Of a DNA stretch of 64,000 bases, positions 42,675 through 50,366 are shown in pieces. Made by a program: the position numbers and the translations under genes. Source of the stretch: Eubacteriaceae bacterium Marseille-Q4139 (lineage in GTDB: Bacteria; Bacillota; Clostridia; Lachnospirales; Lachnospiraceae); assembly GCA_018223415.1 (NCBI GenBank), contig JAGTTQ010000001.1:2205865-2269864 (forward strand), written 5' to 3'. Every line of letters begins with the position of its first letter. The first letter of the stretch is position 1. A model generated the notes under the pieces. The model ran no database searches. It was not told the origin of the DNA and was given only the letters and a program-made list of their open reading frames with translations.

Positions 42675-43298
42675 ATGGACAAAAATCAAGGTTACTCGAT
42701 CTTAAAGGTCGTCATGCTGGAGAATGGCCGGGGCTTTGCCCTGGGCCAGTGTTCCAGGGAGCCGTCCCCCTTTGTCACCTGGGCCTGCTATGACGACGAA
42801 CACGGCAGGCGGCAATACGAGTGGGGGCACTACGGAAGTGACCGGGAGGCGCTGACGCGGGACCTGTCGGAGCGGGTGGAGGACTATCAGCGGCAGTTTT
42901 CCGTCAAGGTGGCGTGGGTCGAGGAGCCCGGTCTTTACAAGTATTACTTCACCCAGCGGCCCGTGGACATCGGCACGTTCCCCAAGCCGCCCCATAACGC
43001 CCCGGACGAGATCATCAACTACGACCAGCGCGTTCCCGTAGAGGGCGGCGCGTTCCTGGCCTGGGGGCACCTGACCTACACGCGGCCCCTGTCTGAACAG
43101 GATATGACGAACTATGAGCTGCGGCCCTCCAAGGACAACCCGGCTGTGGGGAGGCGTATGGAGCGGAAGCGGGCCGCCGAACAGGAGGAGAAAAAGCCCT
43201 CCATTTCCCAGCAGATGAAAGAGGCGGGGCGGCAGGCCCAGGAGCGGCAGACCCCGGCCACCCCCAAAAAGGACGCCCCGGATCGGGGCGAGCGGTAG
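42675..43298 (+). CDS. Conjugative-element protein of unknown function
   Basis: A 207-residue soluble protein. The ATG at 42675 follows TTTTGGAGGAGAT, and the start MDKNQGYSILKVVMLENGRGFALG looks natural; upstream in-frame codons run through the inverted repeat and are rejected. The first 140 residues are a mixed alpha/beta region (FALGQCSREPSPFVTWACY, VKVAWVEEPGLYKYYFTQRPVDIG); the last 60 are charged and probably disordered. Unrecognised, but it lies just before mobC and shares codon bias with the element. Confidence 0.75.
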   Translation: MDKNQGYSILKVVMLENGRGFALGQCSREPSPFVTWACYDDEHGRRQYEWGHYGSDREALTRDLSERVEDYQRQFSVKVAWVEEPGLYKYYFTQRPVDIGTFPKPPHNAPDEIINYDQRVPVEGGAFLAWGHLTYTRPLSEQDMTNYELRPSKDNPAVGRRMERKRAAEQEEKKPSISQQMKEAGRQAQERQTPATPKKDAPDRGER

Positions 43299-43300
43299 GC

Positions 43301-43651
43301 ATGGCGGGAAAAAAGCGCCGCCGAAATATACCGCTCTACGTTTGGTTGAGCCCGGAGGAGCTGCAAGCGATCAAGGACCGCATGGAGCAGACGGGTATTC
43401 ACAACATGAGCGCCTATGTTCGGAAAATGGCCCTCAACGGCTATGTGCTCCAGGTGGACCTCTCCCCGGTGCGGGAGCTGGTGTCCCTCCAGCGGCGGTG
43501 CGCCAATAATCTCAATCAGGCCGCGCTCCATGTGAACACCTACGGCGGCCTCTATCCCAACGAGCTCCAGGCGCTCCAAAAGGACTACGCCGACCTGTGG
43601 GGCCCTCTCTCCGAGCTGTTGGAGAAGCTGGCCCAGGTGGTGGCCCTGTGA
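43301..43651 (+). CDS. mobC: MobC-like relaxosome accessory protein
   Basis: A 116-residue protein. The N-terminal ribbon-helix-helix-like part (RRNIPLYVWLSPEELQAIKDRMEQTGIHNMSAYVRKMALNGY) and the MobC core (VSLQRRCANNLNQAALHVNTYGGLYPNELQALQKDYADLW) are both clear. MobC binds oriT and helps the relaxase open the strands. It precedes the relaxase gene, with palindrome copy 7 between them. Confidence 0.92.
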   Translation: MAGKKRRRNIPLYVWLSPEELQAIKDRMEQTGIHNMSAYVRKMALNGYVLQVDLSPVRELVSLQRRCANNLNQAALHVNTYGGLYPNELQALQKDYADLWGPLSELLEKLAQVVAL

Positions 43652-43690
43652 CCCGTGGGAGCGGCCCAGGCCGCTCCCCGGCTGTCCCCG

Positions 43691-43713
43691 CTTCTGGACA
43701 CCGTGTCCAGAAG
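43691..43713. repeat. Palindrome copy 7 (between mobC and relaxase)
   Basis: Perfect 23-bp palindrome, core CTGGACAC-C-GTGTCCAG. Flanking CCCCG and TGGGG would extend the stem in RNA through a G-U pair. Confidence 0.92.
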
Positions 43714-43749
43714 TGGGGAGAACCGATTTTGAAAGGGGGGGGGCTGTTC

Positions 43750-45180
43750 CTGGCAACGACCCGTCTTATATCTCACCATATCAGCGGGGGCAAGTCGATC
43801 CTGGCCTCTATGTCGGACCGCTTCGACTACGGCCAGAACCCGGAAAAGACTTTGGACGGGGCGCTGATCCGCTCCTATGAGTGCGACCCCCTCACCGCTG
43901 ACAGCGAGTTTCTTTTGAGCAAGGCCCGGTACAAATCCATCACGGGCCGGGAGCAAAAGCGGGACGCCGATGTGCTGTGCTATCAGATCCGTCAATCGTT
44001 CCCCCCTGGGGAGCTGGACCCGGAGGAGGCGCTGAACATCGGCTATGAGCTGGCGATGCGCTGGACCAAGGGGAAACACGCTTTCTTCGTGGTGTCCCAC
44101 GCGGATCGGCCCCACCCCCACGTCCATATCTACTACAACTCCACCACCCTGGACTGTACCCGGAAATACCGGGATTTTTTAGGTTCCGCCCGCGCCCTGC
44201 GGCGGCTGTCTGACCGGATATGCCTGGAGCACGACCTGTCCGTTATCAAAAACCCCAAGCTCCACAGCAAAGGGAAGTTCCAGCATTACGGCCAATGGCT
44301 GGGCGCGGCCCGGCCCCCCTCCTACAAGGAGCAGCTACGGGGGATCATCGACGGGGCCCTGGCGGATCGGCCCGCCGACTTTGCCGGGTTCCTCCAGCGG
44401 ATGGAGGCAGCGGGGGTCCAGGTGAAGCGGGGCCGGGGCGGGGTGATCTCGTTCCGGCTTCCCGGCCAGGACCGGGCCACCCGGTTCCGGGCCTCCTCCC
44501 TGGGGATCGGCTACGGGCCGGAGGATGTGGAGGCGGTGATCGACGGGCGGGCCCCCGTTCGCAAACCCGCCCAGGGGCGGCCCCGCCCGGCAGCTCCCCA
44601 GCGTGTCAATCTGATCATCGACATCCAGCAGCGCATGGCCCAGGGCAAGGGCCCAGGCTATGAGCGGTGGGCGAAAATCTATAATCTGAAACAGATGGCC
44701 GCCGCGCTCCAATTCCTCCAGGAGAACGGGCTGACCGACTATGACGCCCTGGCGGAGCGGACGGCGGCGGCGGTGGATCGGGCCCACGCCTTGGCCGGGG
44801 AGCTGCGGGAAGTGGAGGAGCGGCTGGCCTCCACCACAAAATTGATGGGGGCCGTGGTGGACTACGCCAAGACCCGGCCCGTGTTCGACGGCTACAAGGC
44901 CGCCCGGTACAGCAAGAAGTATCTGGCGGAGCATGAGGAGGCGCTGGCCTCCTACCGGGCGGCAAAGGCGGCGATCAACGACATTCTGGACGGGGCAAAG
45001 CTCCCCAGGATGGAGGCGCTGAAAAAGGAGCGCCGGGAGCTGGCGGAGCGGAAGAAAAAGTTGTACGCTCAATACCGGGCGGCACAACAGGAAATGCGGG
45101 AGGCGGTGGCGGTCAAGGCCAACGTCGATCATCTCCTCGGCCTGTCTGACGGGCGGGAGAATAAGGCCCAGGAGCGGTAG
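43750..45180 (+). CDS. Relaxase/mobilisation nuclease (VirD2/MobA type)
   Basis: A 476-residue protein that nicks oriT and pilots the transferred strand. The family N-terminus ATTRLISHHISGGKSILASMSDRFDYGQNPEKT is followed by the metal-binding HPHVHIYYN (His 122, 124, 126) and a long helical C-terminus. The expected start is CTG at 43750 after an A3G9 tract (43732-43743); an alternative TTG at 43729 would add KGGGLF. A palindrome and two tandem hairpins follow its stop. Confidence 0.93.
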   Translation: MATTRLISHHISGGKSILASMSDRFDYGQNPEKTLDGALIRSYECDPLTADSEFLLSKARYKSITGREQKRDADVLCYQIRQSFPPGELDPEEALNIGYELAMRWTKGKHAFFVVSHADRPHPHVHIYYNSTTLDCTRKYRDFLGSARALRRLSDRICLEHDLSVIKNPKLHSKGKFQHYGQWLGAARPPSYKEQLRGIIDGALADRPADFAGFLQRMEAAGVQVKRGRGGVISFRLPGQDRATRFRASSLGIGYGPEDVEAVIDGRAPVRKPAQGRPRPAAPQRVNLIIDIQQRMAQGKGPGYERWAKIYNLKQMAAALQFLQENGLTDYDALAERTAAAVDRAHALAGELREVEERLASTTKLMGAVVDYAKTRPVFDGYKAARYSKKYLAEHEEALASYRAAKAAINDILDGAKLPRMEALKKERRELAERKKKLYAQYRAAQQEMREAVAVKANVDHLLGLSDGRENKAQER

Positions 45181-45198
45181 CGACGGGGCCGCAGACAG

Positions 45199-45231
45199 GG
45201 GGACTTCTGGACACGGTGTCCAGAAGTCCCC
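45199..45231. repeat. Palindrome copy 8 (after relaxase)
   Basis: The longest copy: 16-bp arms GGGGACTTCTGGACAC and complement around a central G, perfect over 33 bp. Confidence 0.93.
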
Positions 45232-45258
45232 GGCGGGTTTGGGGGCACCCCAACAAGC

Positions 45259-45325
45259 ATTTTTGCGGAGCAAAAATCGCAAGTGTATTGACACTTGCCC
45301 TGCTTGCCAAGAGTGCGTTCCCTCA
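45259..45325. other. Candidate oriT region
   Basis: Two tandem hairpins, ATTTTTGC-GGA-GCAAAAAT (45259-45277) and GCAAGTGT-ATTG-ACACTTGC (45279-45298), are followed by CAAGAGTGCGTTCCCTC, which resembles the nick region of mobilisation systems with AGTGCG-CCCT. It lies just after the relaxase gene. Assignment rests on position and symmetry only. Confidence 0.45.
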
Positions 45326-45343
45326 TAATAGTAGAAATAAGCA

Positions 45344-45394
45344 TTGACCGTTTCGGTTATTTGTGCTATACTGTTCGTTGATGACCGAAACGGT
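45344..45394 (+). promoter_or_regulatory. Promoter and operators of the TetR/ABC cassette
   Basis: TTGACC (45344-45349), a 17-bp spacer and TATACT (45367-45372). ACCGTTTCGGT (45347-45357), overlapping the -35 and spacer, and its reverse complement ACCGAAACGGT (45384-45394), near +12, are likely TetR operators and imply autorepression. Confidence 0.8.
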
Positions 45395-45415
45395 TATTTA
45401 GAAAGGGGTGCTACC

Positions 45416-46021
45416 ATGGAAAAATTTCTTGCTCTATCAAACGAAAAGCAGGATACCATACGCAACGCGGCTCTGGCCTGTTTTGCAAAACATGGATATG
45501 AAAAAGCGTCGATCAATGATATTGCGGTAGCGGCAGGTATCTCAAAGGCGTCTATATTCCAGTATTTTGGAAATAAGCAGACACTTTACCAGTATTTATT
45601 TGATTACTGTGCTGCCCAAATGAAGCAAGCCTATAACACGAGTGCATTGGAGGAAACTACGGATTTCTTTGACCGTGTATGGGAAGCCAGCGTTATGAAA
45701 GTGGAAAACTTAAAAAAGCACCCGCATATTGCATCGTTTATTGCAAGTGTGGCAGCGGAACCAACGCCTGAATTGAAAAGTGCCATATTTTCAGAAGCAA
45801 ATGAAAAATATATCGCATCGCTTGTTCTGCATGAGCAGGATTATAAAAAATTCAGACACCCGGAGGATGCAGAATTAGTGTTTCAGATGCTTATGATGCT
45901 TGCAAAGGGTATGTCCGTTCAGTTGGAAAGTGGAGTGGATTATGACAGCATGATGAAAGAGTTTCGAGAAATCCTAAATATGTTGAAACACAACTTTTAC
46001 AAGGAGGAATATCTGCCATGA
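45416..46021 (+). CDS. TetR-family transcriptional regulator
   Basis: A 201-residue repressor: the N-terminal HTH KQDTIRNAALACFAKHGYEKASINDIAVAAGISKASIFQYFGNKQTLYQYLFDY is textbook TetR; the C-terminal ligand-binding part is helical. AAGGGG precedes the ATG. It heads a four- or five-gene cassette whose lower GC content differs from the rest of the element, indicating separate acquisition. It presumably senses the compound exported by the following ABC transporter. Confidence 0.93.
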   Translation: MEKFLALSNEKQDTIRNAALACFAKHGYEKASINDIAVAAGISKASIFQYFGNKQTLYQYLFDYCAAQMKQAYNTSALEETTDFFDRVWEASVMKVENLKKHPHIASFIASVAAEPTPELKSAIFSEANEKYIASLVLHEQDYKKFRHPEDAELVFQMLMMLAKGMSVQLESGVDYDSMMKEFREILNMLKHNFYKEEYLP

Positions 46022-46905
46022 GTGAACCTGTGATCGTCCTAAACAAGCTCACCAAATGTTATGGAAAGCACCGGGGGATTGAGGAAATCAGCTTTACGGT
46101 CGAGCGTGGTGAGATATTCGGCTTTATCGGCCCCAACGGGGCGGGAAAATCTACTACCATCCGCACCCTGATGGGGCTGTTGAAGCCCACCGGCGGAACC
46201 GCTTCTGTCTTTGGACTGGACTGTGGGCGGCAGGCGTCTGAGATTGCAAAGGATGTAGGGTATCTGCCCAGCGAAAACTGTTACTACAACAGCATGAAAG
46301 TCCAAGAAATGCTTCTCTATACGGCGGAACTCTACGGAGTAGCCGGTCATAACCGGATGGAAGCATTGGCGGAACGGCTGAATTTGGATTTGTCCAGGAG
46401 AATCGGCGATCTGTCTTTAGGCAATAAAAAGAAAGTCGGCATCGTTTCGGCTCTGCTGCCCTCTCCCAAATTACTTATCATGGACGAGCCTACCAGCGGC
46501 CTTGACCCGCTGATCCAGCAGACCTTTTATGACCTGTTAAAAGAAGAAAATGAGCGCGGTACGACGATTTTCCTGTCCTCCCATGTTCTAAGTGAGGTAC
46601 AGAGGCTTTGTGACCGTGTAGCCATTCTGCGGGAGGGGAAGCTGGTTGGCGTTCAATCCATGAAAGAACTGCGGGAAAACGGATACAAGAAAATCTCGCT
46701 GACAGCAAAAAGCGCCATTCCAGAGGATTTCTTTTCTGTTCCCGGTACGGCTAATTTAGAGTGGGACAAGAGCAAGACTTCTGTATCCTTTATGTTCAGC
46801 GGAACAGTTATGATGATTATGAACCAGCTTCATCGGCTGGAGCTGGAGGACATTTTAATTGAGGAACCGTCATTGGAAGAAATATTCCTCCACTACTACG
46901 AATAG
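46018..46905 (+). CDS. ABC transporter ATP-binding protein (cargo cassette)
   Basis: A 295-residue ATPase with Walker A GPNGAGKSTT, signature LSLGNKKKVG, Walker B LLIMDEPTSGLDP and the switch STHVLSE-like LSSHVLSEVQ. The C-terminal extension of about 80 residues is typical of antibiotic/peptide exporters of the BcrA or DrrA type. It overlaps the TetR stop by 4 bp and feeds two membrane subunits downstream. Confidence 0.93.
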   Translation: MSEPVIVLNKLTKCYGKHRGIEEISFTVERGEIFGFIGPNGAGKSTTIRTLMGLLKPTGGTASVFGLDCGRQASEIAKDVGYLPSENCYYNSMKVQEMLLYTAELYGVAGHNRMEALAERLNLDLSRRIGDLSLGNKKKVGIVSALLPSPKLLIMDEPTSGLDPLIQQTFYDLLKEENERGTTIFLSSHVLSEVQRLCDRVAILREGKLVGVQSMKELRENGYKKISLTAKSAIPEDFFSVPGTANLEWDKSKTSVSFMFSGTVMMIMNQLHRLELEDILIEEPSLEEIFLHYYE

Positions 46906-46915
46906 GAGGCCCGTC

Positions 46916-47707
46916 ATGCAGATTTTTCGATTTGAATGGAAACGGTCACAAAAATATATTCTGATTTGGGCCACTGCTCTTGCGGTATGTATTTTTTTCA
47001 TGACGCCGGTTTACTATGGCATGGTGGAAACAGCGGGGACGCTGCCAGCAGGATTTGCACAGGGAGGCTTTTTTGAAACTGTTGGCATTTCCCTTGAGCT
47101 TCTTACAAAGCCTATGGGAATGTATTCCTTTCTTACGGGATTTTTCATGATTGCTGGCGGCATTTTCGGGATGCACCTGGGTCTGTCCTTACATACCAAA
47201 GAGTGTACAGAAAACACAGCGGAATATTTATATACGAAACCTTGCGGGCGGCAAGTGATCTACAAAGGAAAACTATTGTGCGCCCTTGCCGGGGTATGTG
47301 TAACAGGAATTTTTTATGTGATGGCGTCCTTTTTCACGATGACGCTGTTTCGCCCCGGATTTCCCACAGGAGAATTTTTGTTGGTGGCTGGCTCCTTTGT
47401 CCTGCTTACTCTCTTTTTTGCACTGATGGGGACAATGGCGGGAGTATTCCGGCCCAATAACCGCTCTCCGCTTCTGACATCTGGACTGGTCGTGTTTATG
47501 GAATACTGCATTACCTCTTTTTCGAGAACTGTCGGTATTCGGGCCATTGGCTTTTTATCGCCGTTTTCCTTTTTCAGCCCGGCGGAGATCCACAGCTCCG
47601 GGTCTTATTCATGGGATTATGTGATCTGGTATCTGCTTCTGCTGTTTGGGTTTGCGCTGCTGGCATACTGGAAAATCTTGAAGCGGGATATTGCGTTGGC
47701 TGTGTAA
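46916..47707 (+). CDS. ABC-2 permease subunit 1 (cargo cassette)
   Basis: A 263-residue membrane protein starting MQIFRFEWKRSQKYILIWATALAV, with about six hydrophobic segments including FLTGFFMIAGGIFGMHLGLSLH and VLLTLFFALMGTMAGVF. The segment ECTENTAEYLYTKPCGR corresponds to the coupling region EQAQGTAEYLFTKPVSR of the next gene's product, so the two permeases are paralogues that likely form a heterodimer. AGGAGG lies just before the ATG. Confidence 0.9.
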   Translation: MQIFRFEWKRSQKYILIWATALAVCIFFMTPVYYGMVETAGTLPAGFAQGGFFETVGISLELLTKPMGMYSFLTGFFMIAGGIFGMHLGLSLHTKECTENTAEYLYTKPCGRQVIYKGKLLCALAGVCVTGIFYVMASFFTMTLFRPGFPTGEFLLVAGSFVLLTLFFALMGTMAGVFRPNNRSPLLTSGLVVFMEYCITSFSRTVGIRAIGFLSPFSFFSPAEIHSSGSYSWDYVIWYLLLLFGFALLAYWKILKRDIALAV

Positions 47708-47719
47708 AGGAGGAAACGA

Positions 47720-48505
47720 ATGAAGGCGTTAGTGAAAAACGAGCTGCGCTTAACAAGAAAACTGCTGCTGATCTGGATGGGGATCGTCTTGATTTTGTGT
47801 GGCTTCGCTTACTTTGAGTATTTGTCACTAAAGGACAGCCTCAATGAGCTGACAGGGCTAATATCGAATTTTCCGAAAATTCTGAAAGCTATGTTTGGTG
47901 TGAGCGGTGATTTGACCTCTGCTTTGGGCTGGTATGGCTGTATGTATTATTGGGTCACGATGCTAACCAACAGCTATGCGGTCTATCTCGGTGTTTCGTG
48001 TGTAGCGAAAGAACAGGCGCAGGGAACGGCAGAATATCTATTTACAAAACCAGTGAGCCGCAACAAGGTTGTCTGTGCCAAAGAAGTTGCCTGTGTATGT
48101 AATTTGCTTGTACTTGCGGTATTCAGCGGGTTATGTAATTATTTTACTGCCATTTTGCCGCTGGGCGGTTTAGAGCAAGGAGAAGCTGTTTTCACCACCA
48201 CATTGGGCCTACTTTTGACAGGGGTGACTTTGTTTGCAATCACGCTTTTGGCCTCCAGCCTGACGAGGACCTATAAAGGGGCTGTTCGGATAGGCGCGGG
48301 AATATTATTGCTCTTTTATGGCATCAGCATCACCGCTGAATATCTTGAAGCTCCAATGCTGTACTGCTTAACGCCATTAAAATTCTTCGATGTTTACACA
48401 GTGGCAATAAGTGGAATACAGTTTTCGTTCTTCCTATTGGCTATGATAATTGCGATTGGTTCTGTTATCACAGCTCAAAGAGTTTGGACGCTCAGGGAAA
48501 TTTGA
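47720..48505 (+). CDS. ABC-2 permease subunit 2 (cargo cassette)
   Basis: A 261-residue membrane protein with six hydrophobic segments, paralogous to subunit 1 (shared GTAEYLFTKPVSRNK motif). It starts 12 bp after subunit 1 with AAAGGAGG. Together with the ATPase it should export a hydrophobic or peptide compound, possibly giving resistance; the substrate is not evident. Confidence 0.9.
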   Translation: MKALVKNELRLTRKLLLIWMGIVLILCGFAYFEYLSLKDSLNELTGLISNFPKILKAMFGVSGDLTSALGWYGCMYYWVTMLTNSYAVYLGVSCVAKEQAQGTAEYLFTKPVSRNKVVCAKEVACVCNLLVLAVFSGLCNYFTAILPLGGLEQGEAVFTTTLGLLLTGVTLFAITLLASSLTRTYKGAVRIGAGILLLFYGISITAEYLEAPMLYCLTPLKFFDVYTVAISGIQFSFFLLAMIIAIGSVITAQRVWTLREI

Positions 48506-48506
48506 A

Positions 48507-48704
48507 ATGAACGATATGGATAGCTTCGAGTGGCTGCTATGTCCTGTCTGTAACAGTAAAACTCGTATCAAGCTGCGGTTAGATACTGAGCTGAAAAACT
48601 TTCCTTTGTTTTGTCCTAAATGCAAACAAGAAACTTTAATCAGCGTAGAAAAATTTAAGATTTTAGTTGTCACAGAGCCAGACGCACAGACGCAGAGCCG
48701 ATAA
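48507..48704 (+). CDS. Cysteine-rich KTR-domain peptide
   Basis: A 65-residue protein with two CxxC pairs, LLCPVCNSKTRIKLR and PLFCPKCKQETLISVEKFKI, the KTR-type zinc-ribbon peptide very often found in clostridial conjugative transposons. It begins one base after the permease stop and ends in a terminator, so it is the last gene of the cassette. Function unknown. Confidence 0.9.
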   Translation: MNDMDSFEWLLCPVCNSKTRIKLRLDTELKNFPLFCPKCKQETLISVEKFKILVVTEPDAQTQSR

Positions 48705-48738
48705 CACGCAGATTGAAAATGCGGTTATCGGCTTTTTC
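48697..48738 (+). terminator. Terminator of the TetR/ABC/KTR cassette
   Basis: GCCGATAAC (48697-48705) pairs with GTTATCGGC (48724-48732), followed by TTTTTCTTT. Confidence 0.9.
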
Positions 48739-48884
48739 TTTGGAAGGTACGGCAACCGTTAGGAGGTAACGCTGTGCTTTTCTTTTTTATCTATCCATCT
48801 GACTTGTCAAAAAAAGCCCTACTCCTATAAAGAGTAGCCCTACTCAAAACTGCGAAAATTGTAATATTCAGTCGCCCCGACACG

Positions 48885-48916
48885 TCCGTGTAGCCTTGCG
48901 CTATGCGGACGTTTTT
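48885..48916 (+). terminator. Terminator-like hairpin before sigma-like gene
   Basis: CGTCCG / CGGACG stem with a 17-nt loop followed by TTTTT. Another small stem, CTACTC/GAGTAG, lies at about 48820-48840. The 48739-49036 gap shows these structures and palindrome copy 9 but no gene. Confidence 0.65.
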
Positions 48917-48929
48917 CTATCCGGGCGGC

Positions 48930-48954
48930 ACATCTGGACACGGTGTCCAGATGT
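48930..48954. repeat. Palindrome copy 9 (upstream of sigma-like gene)
   Basis: Perfect 25-bp palindrome, core CTGGACAC-G-GTGTCCAG with ACAT/ATGT flanks. Confidence 0.92.
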
Positions 48955-49036
48955 TCGGAGCCCCGGCTGCCGCTCTCCGCCTGATCCTCCATTTCGATCT
49001 GTCCCTTTCCGCCCCGTATCGAAATGGAGGTTACTT

Positions 49037-49456
49037 ATGACGACCATCAAATTGAATAACTACTACCCCTACCTGACCGAGTGTATCACCTTGGAAGTGT
49101 CGGAGGAGATCGCCGTGACCCTCTCCATCGGGGGCCGCCAGTGTGACAGCTACAAGCGGCGCAAGCGGGAGCATGACGAGTGCTCCCTGGACGGGACCCC
49201 CGGCTTCGAGGCCGACGTGACCCGGCCCCCGCTGACCCCGGAGGAGATCATGGAGCAGACCGAGGAGCGGGACAACCTCTACACCGCTCTCGACCAGCTT
49301 CCGCCTGTCCAGGCCCGCCGGGTCTATGCTCATTACATCTTGGGCAAAAGCAAGAGCGATATTGCCAGAGCTGAAAATGTGTCGGAGAACGCTGTCCGGG
49401 ACAGTATCAGCCGGGGCATGGAAATGATGAAAAATATTCTGAAAAAATTTCGCTGA
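49037..49456 (+). CDS. Sigma-70 region 4-like protein of the element
   Basis: A 139-residue protein with an N-terminal part YYPYLTECITLEVSEEIAVTL and a C-terminal sigma region 4/HTH: LPPVQARRVYAHYILGKSKSDIARAENVSENAVRDSISRGMEMMKNIL. Similar short sigma-like proteins (for example ORF7 of Tn916-type elements) control excision genes next to the integrase. The ATG at 49037 is preceded by GGAGG; an earlier in-frame start would run through palindrome copy 9. Confidence 0.88.
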   Translation: MTTIKLNNYYPYLTECITLEVSEEIAVTLSIGGRQCDSYKRRKREHDECSLDGTPGFEADVTRPPLTPEEIMEQTEERDNLYTALDQLPPVQARRVYAHYILGKSKSDIARAENVSENAVRDSISRGMEMMKNILKKFR

Positions 49457-49988
49457 CCGCCTGCGATTTTGGCCCTAAACCTGCCTGATAGGTGAGGAGG
49501 GACAAGCCCCTCCCGCCGACAACTGAATACACAGTATTTCAGGCACAAAACCCGCGTGATTAGCGACGAAAGGCGCGCCGCCAGGATGGGAGCTCCGAGG
49601 AGGTGAACAGGGAGCGGACCGAGCGATCAGCGCGAACCTTTGACCCGGCTGTGGCAGGCCGGGCGCGAGGACAGCGCGGGGGATTATGAAACTTGCTCAC
49701 GCCCTCCCATGGACTTGCGGGGGAGCTCTGCGGTATGCGCCAGCCCTCTCCACGGGGGCAGCGGTATTACGGAGCTATGACAGCCGGAGCCACCGGCGGC
49801 CTGGAATATTCCCGGCGCTGGGGGTGCGTGGCGAATACAGCGTACAACAAAACCAAGGAGCCGCCCGCCTGGGGCTTGCCTGTCTTGTGACAGCCCAAAC
49901 TTTCCCAGGCGCGGCGGCCCCGTCCGTGGATCGAAATGGAATACCCTGCTGGCTTCTGGACACCCTGTCCAGATGTGGAGCAAGGTTG
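49457..49988 (+). ncRNA. Long non-coding, structure-rich region (candidate RNA)
   Basis: About 530 bp without a convincing gene. It has many local stems: GGAGGG/CCCTCC near 49495, CCCGGC/GCCGGG near 49640, CTCCC/GGGAG near 49705, and GCCGG/CCGGC near 49785. It ends in a strong terminator. Both strands have open frames, but without ribosome sites or family resemblance. I infer a structured transcript or a recombination-control region; the identity is not recognised. Confidence 0.4.
49953..49975. repeat. Palindrome copy 10 (one core mismatch)
   Basis: CTTCTGGACAC-C-CTGTCCAGATG: the inner G of the right arm is C, and the outer flanks do not match. Confidence 0.85.
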
Positions 49989-50017
49989 AAAGGCAGCACT
50001 TCCGAGTGCTGCCTTTC
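49986..50017 (+). terminator. Strong terminator upstream of the small gene at 50087
   Basis: AAAGGCAGCACT-TCCG-AGTGCTGCCTTT, a perfect 12-bp stem with a UUCG-like tetraloop, followed by CTGCGTTTCC. Confidence 0.85.
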
Positions 50018-50086
50018 TGCGTTTCCCCACCAGCCAGCGGGAAACTTGTACGCATAGGAACCCCGTTTTACATAGGAGGGCAGATC

Positions 50087-50275
50087 ATGGCACAGACGAG
50101 GACCAGCTACCATAAGGAAGTGAAAACGGCCTCTTTCCAGGGCCGGACGATTACCGTTGAGAACCTGACCCCCATTCTTGCCCCCAAGGTGCGGGACAAG
50201 CGCAAGCGGGAGATCGAGGCGGGGCTTTACACTGTGTTCCGCAAGTACGCGCCGGGCCGGGCGGAGCTGCGCTGA
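50087..50275 (+). CDS. Small basic protein upstream of the recombinase (possible recombination directionality factor)
   Basis: A 62-residue, lysine/arginine-rich protein (MAQTRTSYHKEV...FQGRTITVENLTPILAPKVRDKRKREIEAGLYTVFRKYA). ATAGGAGG precedes the ATG. The position between the sigma-like gene and the integrase is where Tn916-type elements carry xis, so an excision factor is plausible, but no HTH is visible and no family is recognised. Confidence 0.65.
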   Translation: MAQTRTSYHKEVKTASFQGRTITVENLTPILAPKVRDKRKREIEAGLYTVFRKYAPGRAELR

Positions 50276-50288
50276 CCGGGTGACATCC

Positions 50289-50317
50289 TTGTGATTTGGG
50301 GCTGTCTTTGGTATAAT
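50289..50317 (+). promoter_or_regulatory. Recombinase promoter
   Basis: TTGTGA (50289-50294), a 17-bp spacer and consensus TATAAT (50312-50317), 49 bp before the recombinase start. Confidence 0.75.
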
Positions 50318-50366
50318 ATACTTGTAAAGGTTGACAGCTCCATTCCGATACGGAAAGGAGCCGACA

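Noticed and set aside
29848..49975. The ten palindromes as a CRISPR array or ordinary terminators only
   Set aside because: Spacing is kilobases, not about 30-40 bp, and there are no cas genes. Most copies lack a T-tract and several lie inside coding sequence.
49686..50057. Open frames on both strands in the non-coding stretch before the recombinase
   Set aside because: No ribosome sites, no recognisable domains, and a terminator hairpin and palindrome copy 10 lie within them.
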